Origin: Rudanella paleaurantiibacter
GTDB taxonomy: Bacteria > Bacteroidota > Bacteroidia > Cytophagales > Spirosomataceae
Assembly: GCF_009184635.1 (NCBI RefSeq)
Contig: NZ_WELI01000002.1
Location: 496,001 to 560,000 of the forward strand
Direction of reading: 5' to 3'
Length of the DNA stretch: 64,000 bases
Positions 24,507 through 31,331 of this stretch are shown here, one piece after another. The number at the start of each line of letters is the position of its first letter. The first letter of the stretch is position 1. The notes beneath the pieces were generated by a model. The model had not been told where the DNA came from. It saw only the letters and a list, made by a program, of their open reading frames with translations, and searched no databases. A program made the translations under genes and the position numbers.

Positions 24507-26015
24507 CTACCGAACACCCAGGTCCTGCAAGGCGCTCTTGAGCATTTCGACGCGCTGCCGTTTGTGGAACAGAATCGGTGGTGCCGACCGCTCCTGGCAA
24601 TCGAGCGCCCGGCACCGCTCGCACGATTCGTTGACCAGACGCCGGTTGATGGCCGGGTCGTTGAGAAAGTTTACCCGTTTCAGGCTGGTTTCGTTGAGCA
24701 AAATACCGAGCGAAACGCTGTGGTTGAGCCCCCGGATAGGTGTGAGCGGACGCGCCAGCCCAAACACAAAATAGCTATTGTGCGAATCGATGTAGGTCGA
24801 GATTTGCGCCCGCAACAGCGGCTTATCCACAGGGCCCTGCTGCTGGGCATCGGCCAGTTCGGTGAGCATCTTGAGCGAAATCCACCGGCGGCAGTAGTGT
24901 TCGCCCGTAATCCCGTGCGGATTGTGCAACCGCGACAGGTGCATTTCTTTGGTCAGGTTGAAGGTTTCGTCGCCCGGCGTTTCGTCGCCCGGCTCATGCT
25001 CGAAGCGGAGAAAAAACAACTGATCGATGCCAAAGTAGTGGGGCAGAAAATTACTGATCCGGTGCAGCAGGGTTTCGGGCGTGGCCTGTAGCTGATCGAG
25101 CATATGCTCCAACGCCACGGCGGCCTCGGCCCAGGTGGGCAGGCTAAGCCAGTTTTCGAGCAAGGGCAGCACCCGGTCCCGACGCATCAGAATGGCCCCG
25201 GCAAAGTACGAAGCCCGGAAGTTAGTCAGCACCTGATCGAACGACTGCACCTCCACCCACGACGAAGTAAGCGGGCGCTCCTTACTCTCGAGCTGCAGAA
25301 AGCCCACCTCCCGGCCGAGCGTAAAGGCACGCTGATCGGCCGTCAGAACCTGATTAAGGAGGAGTTTCTTTTCGGCCGGCAGTAGCACCGACCGCAAACT
25401 ATTCAGGTGCGGGTGGCTCTCCTCGCTGAACAACTCAACGGTGTAGCCGTGGCACTCGTGCAGGTACTGACTCAAAAACGACTCGTTGAGCACAAAAGCC
25501 GGATCGGGGCTCACCTGCGCCAGAAACGCATCGGCCGCCTGCTCAATGTCGGCAAAATAGTTCTCGTGCATTTCAATGTACGTCCGAACGACGGCGAAGT
25601 AAAACTCCTCGACGCTCAGGTTGTACTGCCGCCCGATTTCCATGATCGTGCTGATAAACGCACTCAGTTTGGTTGGCGCGTTGGCCAGCAGTTCGAGCAG
25701 GTCGGCGGGTTCAATGCCGAACATGCTCAAGGGCAGGTCGCGTAGTACGTTGGAGCGCAGCAGATTGTAGATCGGCTCCATCCGCTTACTCAACTGCACC
25801 GACACAAGGGCATCGTACGTAACGCCCATAGCCCCCGCCAGAGCAATAATCTTGTCGGTTTTGGGGTACTTCTTGCCTTTTTCGATCTCGTTGATGTACG
25901 ACACCGACACGCCCGACAAATCGGCCAGGTCGTACTGCGTTAAGCCTTTGTCGAGCCGGAGCTGCCGGAGCTTTAAACCAAAGAGGATACGAATACTATC
26001 CGAACTAAAATCCAT
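24507..26015 (-). CDS. XRE-family regulator of the RamB/ScfR type
   Basis: 502-residue one-component regulator. Residues about 10-65 form an XRE helix-turn-helix (LRQLRLDKGLTQYDLADLSG, VSYINEIEKGKKYPKTDKI). The middle resembles a degenerate IrrE/ImmA peptidase-like domain in which the HExxH site is not kept (LGREVGFLQLE). The C-terminal 150 residues fit DUF2083, ending in CERCRALDCQERSAPP, the family's cysteine cluster. Relatives include RamB of Corynebacterium, which represses aceA and aceB, and regulators of propionate or short-chain acyl-CoA metabolism. Here it is divergent from a small malate-synthase-like gene, with a palindrome between them. The ATG at 26013-26015 was preferred over one 14 codons upstream. 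Confidence 0.85.
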   Translation of the reverse strand: MDFSSDSIRILFGLKLRQLRLDKGLTQYDLADLSGVSVSYINEIEKGKKYPKTDKIIALAGAMGVTYDALVSVQLSKRMEPIYNLLRSNVLRDLPLSMFGIEPADLLELLANAPTKLSAFISTIMEIGRQYNLSVEEFYFAVVRTYIEMHENYFADIEQAADAFLAQVSPDPAFVLNESFLSQYLHECHGYTVELFSEESHPHLNSLRSVLLPAEKKLLLNQVLTADQRAFTLGREVGFLQLESKERPLTSSWVEVQSFDQVLTNFRASYFAGAILMRRDRVLPLLENWLSLPTWAEAAVALEHMLDQLQATPETLLHRISNFLPHYFGIDQLFFLRFEHEPGDETPGDETFNLTKEMHLSRLHNPHGITGEHYCRRWISLKMLTELADAQQQGPVDKPLLRAQISTYIDSHNSYFVFGLARPLTPIRGLNHSVSLGILLNETSLKRVNFLNDPAINRRLVNESCERCRALDCQERSAPPILFHKRQRVEMLKSALQDLGVR

Positions 26016-26105
26016 ACTGCATAGAGAAGACCCAAGGCCAAACTTACTATAATCCACGCGGTTTGCCCATTTTCAGTACATAATCTGGAGAATTTTTGGC
26101 CGTTT

Positions 26106-26139
26106 GCGAATATTCGCTTTTCTATTCAAAATTCGCTTT
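26106..26139. promoter_or_regulatory. Palindromic operator candidate in the divergent region
   Basis: GCGAATATTCGC (26106-26117) is a perfect 12-base palindrome flanked by TTT on both sides. The half-site ATTCGCTTT occurs at 26112-26120 and again at 26131-26139, 19 bases apart. The position between the RamB-like regulator and the small divergent gene makes this the likely regulator binding site. Confidence 0.55.
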
Positions 26140-26156
26140 GTAAACTTGCTGGCACA

Positions 26157-26561
26157 ATGACATCGCACGAATTTCAACTCATTACGGCTATGACACCAAC
26201 CTCTTTTTCAACAGAACGGATTATGACGACCTATACGGATGTTGTGACCGAAAGCAGTCTGCGCGCTTTTATCGGGGCGGGGCTTCGGCAAGTGGCGAAG
26301 GCCATTGAACAAGGTCAGGAGAGTTTGTTGGCGCACGGACAAATTCCGGCGGGGTCGGCCTGTGAGCGCGTGGGCAACTGGCTTAAAAACCAGACCCCTA
26401 CGTACGATGGTCGGGTGATCGAATTGTCGTGGTTCCGGCACCTGCTGGTTGAGGAAATGGACAATGTCCGGTACACGCTCGGTGAGCAGGCCTACTGGTC
26501 GGGTAACTACCCGGAAGCAGGTCGGCTGTTCAACGAGTTGGCCGCTTCCTGTGTCGACTAA
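26157..26561 (+). CDS. Stand-alone protein resembling the malate synthase C-terminal domain
   Basis: 134-residue protein (112 if translation begins at the ATG at 26223). From about residue 28 it follows the C-terminal plug domain of malate synthase A: VVTESSLRAFIGAGL matches the 'ITEAGLRxNIxVGI' entry helix, ACERVGNWLKN takes the place of the 'EDAATAEISRxQxWQWI' segment, and DGRVIELSWFRHLLVEE plus LGEQAYWSGNYPEAGRLFNEL match the closing helices. The TIM barrel is absent and the catalytic-base motif MEDAATAEISR is not preserved, so it cannot be an active malate synthase. It lies divergent from a RamB/ScfR-type regulator, the regulator class that controls aceA/aceB. It may be a remnant of a lost aceB or a domesticated non-catalytic domain. 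The homology is from memory of the family, not from a search. Confidence 0.65.
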   Translation: MTSHEFQLITAMTPTSFSTERIMTTYTDVVTESSLRAFIGAGLRQVAKAIEQGQESLLAHGQIPAGSACERVGNWLKNQTPTYDGRVIELSWFRHLLVEEMDNVRYTLGEQAYWSGNYPEAGRLFNELAASCVD

Positions 26562-26653
26562 CCAAAGCAGGGGCACCATTAGGTAGCCCAGCTTACAGAA
26601 CCAAGCTTACTTTATCAGCAAATTTGCACGAGCGGCCCCAATGGTCGCTCGTT

Positions 26654-27058
26654 TTACTTTCGGACAAGCTGGTAGTTTTTCTGAAAACACCGGAGACCCT
26701 TGTAGACCGTCACATTGAGGGTGTACGGGTTAGTGAGCTGAATCGCCACATCGTACTGGGTGCCGCTCGATGGGTGAATCAGCTTGCCGCCATTCCATTC
26801 TTTCCCATTGAAGGTGAGGTTGGTAAACAACAGCCGATTACCGGATAGCTTGTGCTGGTACGCGGCTCCTACCTCCACAAGACGGCCGAAATACTGGCCA
26901 TTTTCCCGGTACACCTCAATAGTCGACTGGCGAGCCGGGAACAGCCAACTCCCCAGAATCAGGTCGGCATTACGACTCGATGTCCAGCCTCCGAGCAAAA
27001 GCAGAATGGCAATGCCGTGTACGATTCGGCGGGCGAAATAGGGCGCTTGTATCTTCAT
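26654..27058 (-). CDS. DUF2147 family exported protein
   Basis: 134-residue exported protein. After a hydrophobic signal (IVHGIAILLLLGGW) comes the DUF2147 pattern: LGSWLFPARQSTIEVYRENGQYFGRLVEV, then LTFNGKEWNGGKLIHPSSG, then LNVTVYKGLRCFQKNYQLVR. The family folds as a lipocalin-like beta barrel and may bind a small hydrophobic ligand, but no function is proven. Monocistronic; the following 217 bases before the protease gene carry no other gene. Confidence 0.85.
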   Translation of the reverse strand: MKIQAPYFARRIVHGIAILLLLGGWTSSRNADLILGSWLFPARQSTIEVYRENGQYFGRLVEVGAAYQHKLSGNRLLFTNLTFNGKEWNGGKLIHPSSGTQYDVAIQLTNPYTLNVTVYKGLRCFQKNYQLVRK

Positions 27059-27275
27059 GGCACGTCAACGGTTGAGTAAGTAAAACGAAAATAGCCAACG
27101 TATCGGACTATACTAAACCGAACGACCTAAATACTTCTAAATTATTTCTTTATGTCTTTGCGGGAAATATTCGGTCGCTGCAACCCTACCTATTATTTAA
27201 TCGTACAGGCGTATTATATTGGCTAGCTTTTTTTAAACGCATCCTACCCTATGAAGGGATGCCTTACTTAAACCG

Positions 27276-30200
27276 ATGACGTACCGCTACTTTTGGATTG
27301 CCACAACTGCGCTGTTAGCTGTGGTCATTCGGCCTTCCTGGGCCCAACCGCTTCCCCAATATACGGCTTCACAACTCCGCCAGCAGACGGCCACCCAGCA
27401 GGCGGTTCGGGAGTTTCGGCAAACAAACTACAATCAGGCTGTCGAAAAGGCCCAGCTATTGGGGCGTCCGGTTCGAGTAACCCAACCCGACGGTACGGTC
27501 CAACAACTGTGGGGCCTCGATGAACGGGGCAACCTGCTCTACGAACACACGTACAACAACATCCGGGCGGCCAGTACCACACGCACCTCCGACCTGTACA
27601 CGGGCGGGGGACTGGGCCTGTCACTCTCGGGCAGCAGCCCCAACGTGCGTGATCGACTGGCCATCTGGGACGGCGGCCGGGTTCGAAATTCACACCTTGA
27701 ATTTGGGGGGCGCGTTACCCAAATGGATAACCCGGCCGGTACCGATAACCATGCCACGCACGTAGCCGGTACGCTGGTGGCTCAGGGCCGCAACCCGCTG
27801 GTGCGCGGTATGGCCTTCGGGGCAAACCTGAAAGCGTACGATTTTTCGAGTGGCGACACCGAAATTGCCGAAGCCGCCGGTACATACCTCGTCTCGAACC
27901 ACTCGTATGGGTTTACGGGGGGCTGGTTTTTCAACAGCAGTCGCTCGGGGTCAATTAAATGGGAATGGTATGGTGATACCACCATCAGCGAGCGCGAAGA
28001 CTACAAGTTTGGTTTTTACGACTCCAACACCCGCAACTGGGACCGTATCGCTTACAACGCGCCGTACTACCTGCTCGTGAAATCGGCCGGTAACAGCCAC
28101 AGCAGCAATGGCCCCGGTGATGGGCAACCGTACGTTCTGATTAACCACCGCAACGCCACCAGCACTAAGCCTCGCAATGACCAAAACGGGTACGACCAGA
28201 TTTCGACCAATAGCACGGCCAAGAATATCCTGACCGTAGCGGCCGTTTCGAATATTCTGGGTGATTACAACATTCCGTCAGACGTGCAGATTGCGAGTTT
28301 CAGCAGTTGGGGACCCACCGACGACGGGCGCATCAAACCCGACATTGCGGCCGTAGGGGTCGATATTCTGTCGAACAGTTCCCGTAACGACAGCGCCTAT
28401 GCCGTACTGAGCGGCACCTCCATGTCGGCCCCCAATGCCACCGGGTCGCTGTTGCTGTTGCAGGAGTTATACGCCAGCCGCAACAAAGGAGAGTTTATGC
28501 GGGCCTCGACCCTCAAAGGACTGGTGCTGCATACCGCCAGCGAAGCGGGCGATGCCCCCGGCCCCGACTACCGCTTCGGCTGGGGGTTACTCAACACGGC
28601 GCGGGCCGCGCAGGTGCTACTCAATACCGACCAGAATCACCTGCTGAGCGAGCAAAGCCTGTTGCCCAACCAAACCTACAGCTTACCGGTGGTAGCCTCT
28701 GGGCGCGGGCCGCTCACAGTGACCATTGTCTGGCACGACCCCGAAGCGACGGCTACCACCCTCACGGCCGCTAATGTCAACAGCCGGACGCCCAAGCTCG
28801 TTAACGACCTCGATTTACGCATCACCACCGCCGACGGTCGGCAAACGTCGTTGCCGTGGGTGCTCAACCCCGACAGCCCGGCGCAAGCCGCCACCACGGG
28901 TGATAATATCCGCGATAATGTGGAGCAGGTGGTGGTGCAAAATACCGTGCCGGGGCAGTCGTACACCATCACGGTAACGCACAAAAGCTCGCTCGTCAAT
29001 GGTAAGCAAGATTACGCCCTGCTGGCATCGGGCGTAGGCGGAACCGCCTACTGCGCATCGGGTTCAACTGACAACGGACTTCAGATTAAGGGCATTCAGC
29101 TAGGCACACTCAGCCGAACCGCATCGGGAAGCTGCGTGTCGTATTCGGATTTTACCCAAACCAGCCTCCCCGTTCAAGTAGGGCAAACGCTGCCGTTTTC
29201 AGTAACGGCTGGGACCTGCAATGGCACCGTTGCCCGCGTGGCAGCCGTACGGGTTTTTGCCGACTGGAATAACAACGGCCTGTTTACCGACCCCGGCGAT
29301 ACACTGACTACATCAGACATATTCAGCAACACGGGTACGTTTGCCACTACGCTACAAGTGCCTCCATCGGTCAGTCTCGACCAACTGGTACGGGTACGCG
29401 TTGTTATGAGTGAAATCGGCTCCTTCGGCACTATTGCTCCCTGCGGCAGCTACAGCCGGGGCGAAACGCAGGATTATCTGCTTCGGATTATTCGCTCGGT
29501 CAATGATGTAGGCGTGGCAGGTATTGTCACACCCGACGCCAGCTACTGCCCTTCTAATAGTACCCCATCGGTTACGGTACGGGTGCGCAACTTCGGGTCG
29601 CAAACCCAACGAAACGTACCTGTCGACGTCACCGTGACCGACCCGGCTACCGGCAGCAGCGTTACGGCACAGGCCACCTTACCCGTACTGTCCGGTTTCC
29701 GTGAGAGTCTGCTCAACATACCATTCCGGTCTTTTCCGGGCACAGGCAACTCGGCAAGCTACCGGATCACGGCTACCACCTCGCTCACTGTCGACCAGAA
29801 TCCGATCAACAACCTCGTGACCGAAACTCGCACCATAACCACCGGTGCCCCCCTCTCGGTATCGGCGTTTACGGCTTCGGTCTGCGGCACCGATACCACC
29901 GTGGCCCTGCGTAACAACAGCGCGGGTACGGCATTCTGGTACAGTGCCCCAACGGGCGGTAACCTGTTAGCAGTAAACAACATTGCCCAGACCCGCCAGC
30001 GCCAAAATGTGTACTATGTGGATGTCAACAGCCTAAACGCACAACTTGGCCCGGTTGCCAAAACAGCCTTCAACGGGGGTAGCTACAGCGGTAACTTTGG
30101 CCCGGCACCCCTCATCAGTACCCGCGTACCTGTTCTGCTCGAAAGCGCCCGGATTTACACGGCGGCTCCTGGTCGGCTGACGTTTACCGTTCGGCGACTG

Positions 30201-31331
30201 TCCGACGATGTAGCCGTGTCGACTGTATCGCTCGACGTCACGGCTACCCGCAACCCGAGCCTAACCGCCCTCAACGCCAGCGGCCAATTGGTCGACGACC
30301 CAAACGATACCGGTGCCGAGTACCCGCTCAACCTGCGGATTCCGCAGGCAGGCGACTACCGAATCACAATTGGGTACGAAGGCGGGGTGTCCATATTTCG
30401 GAGTAATGTGGGCGTTGCGGGCTTCCCGTACCAGATTCGGACGGCCTCGGGCGAGCCCATCGTCAGCATCCGGGGGTCGTTGTTCGACAATGCCTCTACG
30501 GGCCAAACCGATACGCTCACCAATGCCTGGTATTACCTGTACAACCTCCGGGTGCGCTCGCTCGACTGCCCGGCCCCGGCGCGGGTAGCCGTGACCACGT
30601 CAACGGGGCAACTCCCCGTTGTGAACCTCACCGCCGATGGCTCCACCACTATTTGCCGGGGTGCCGGGGTTACGTTGCAGGCTACTGCAACCGGTGTGCT
30701 GACGTACCAGTGGCTGGTCAACGGACAACCCGTTAATGGAGCTACGAGCGCCACCTTCCGGGCCACGGGCGAGGGCGCTTACTCGGTGCGGGTAGCCAAC
30801 AATTGCGTACCCACCAGTTCGAGCAGTATTCAGGTGAACCTCCGGGAGTCGCAGGCACCCACCGTTCAGCTCGACGGGCTTGTGCTCCGTTCCGACGCCA
30901 CCATCAGCAACCAGTGGCTCCTCAACGGTATTCCGATTACAGGGGCTACCAGCCAAACGCTAACGGCTACCCAAACGGGCCGGTACGCGGTTCGGGGCAA
31001 TGTGAACGGCTGTGGAGAGGTAGTTTCCAACGAGGTGCTCGTTACAATTCTGGCCACGGATGACCCGCTCGCTACGGGCATCGAAGCCTTCCCCAACCCC
31101 ACTACGCAGCGGGTCACGGTTCGGCTTCCCATTCAGCCCCGGCAGCAGCTACCCACAGCCCGGCTCGTAACGGCTACCGGCCAGACAGTAGCCGAAAAAG
31201 TAATGCAACGAGAGGCCAATTTTTTTGCGGCCGATCTGGATTTAGGCAATCAGGCGGGCGGTACATTTTTTGTGGTGATATTGGGTAGCGACGGCGGAAA
31301 AACAGCCGTTGTCCGTATCACTAAACTGTGA
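27276..31331 (+). CDS. Secreted S8 subtilase with GEVED, Ig-like and T9SS sorting domains
   Basis: 1351-residue secreted serine protease. Signal peptide at 1-23 (ending WAQ), then a subtilisin-type domain with the catalytic triad D132 (IWDGG), H162 (NHATHVAGT) and S382 (SGTSMSAP). A beta-sandwich follows, then a GEVED domain (about 625-735, with FADWNNNGLF and GETQDYLL), a CARDB-like stretch (about 740-860), further beta modules, and two Ig-like repeats containing YQWLVNGQPVNGA and NQWLLNGIPITGA. The last 80 residues (FPNPTTQRVTV ... VRITKL) are a type A T9SS sorting domain, so it is exported through the outer membrane and probably attached to the surface. It overlaps the next protease gene by four bases. 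Confidence 0.92.
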   Translation: MTYRYFWIATTALLAVVIRPSWAQPLPQYTASQLRQQTATQQAVREFRQTNYNQAVEKAQLLGRPVRVTQPDGTVQQLWGLDERGNLLYEHTYNNIRAASTTRTSDLYTGGGLGLSLSGSSPNVRDRLAIWDGGRVRNSHLEFGGRVTQMDNPAGTDNHATHVAGTLVAQGRNPLVRGMAFGANLKAYDFSSGDTEIAEAAGTYLVSNHSYGFTGGWFFNSSRSGSIKWEWYGDTTISEREDYKFGFYDSNTRNWDRIAYNAPYYLLVKSAGNSHSSNGPGDGQPYVLINHRNATSTKPRNDQNGYDQISTNSTAKNILTVAAVSNILGDYNIPSDVQIASFSSWGPTDDGRIKPDIAAVGVDILSNSSRNDSAYAVLSGTSMSAPNATGSLLLLQELYASRNKGEFMRASTLKGLVLHTASEAGDAPGPDYRFGWGLLNTARAAQVLLNTDQNHLLSEQSLLPNQTYSLPVVASGRGPLTVTIVWHDPEATATTLTAANVNSRTPKLVNDLDLRITTADGRQTSLPWVLNPDSPAQAATTGDNIRDNVEQVVVQNTVPGQSYTITVTHKSSLVNGKQDYALLASGVGGTAYCASGSTDNGLQIKGIQLGTLSRTASGSCVSYSDFTQTSLPVQVGQTLPFSVTAGTCNGTVARVAAVRVFADWNNNGLFTDPGDTLTTSDIFSNTGTFATTLQVPPSVSLDQLVRVRVVMSEIGSFGTIAPCGSYSRGETQDYLLRIIRSVNDVGVAGIVTPDASYCPSNSTPSVTVRVRNFGSQTQRNVPVDVTVTDPATGSSVTAQATLPVLSGFRESLLNIPFRSFPGTGNSASYRITATTSLTVDQNPINNLVTETRTITTGAPLSVSAFTASVCGTDTTVALRNNSAGTAFWYSAPTGGNLLAVNNIAQTRQRQNVYYVDVNSLNAQLGPVAKTAFNGGSYSGNFGPAPLISTRVPVLLESARIYTAAPGRLTFTVRRLSDDVAVSTVSLDVTATRNPSLTALNASGQLVDDPNDTGAEYPLNLRIPQAGDYRITIGYEGGVSIFRSNVGVAGFPYQIRTASGEPIVSIRGSLFDNASTGQTDTLTNAWYYLYNLRVRSLDCPAPARVAVTTSTGQLPVVNLTADGSTTICRGAGVTLQATATGVLTYQWLVNGQPVNGATSATFRATGEGAYSVRVANNCVPTSSSSIQVNLRESQAPTVQLDGLVLRSDATISNQWLLNGIPITGATSQTLTATQTGRYAVRGNVNGCGEVVSNEVLVTILATDDPLATGIEAFPNPTTQRVTVRLPIQPRQQLPTARLVTATGQTVAEKVMQREANFFAADLDLGNQAGGTFFVVILGSDGGKTAVVRITKL

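Noticed and set aside
27059-27275. Possible tRNA or small RNA upstream of the first subtilase
   Set aside because: AT-rich, no cloverleaf and no stable hairpin followed by T run.
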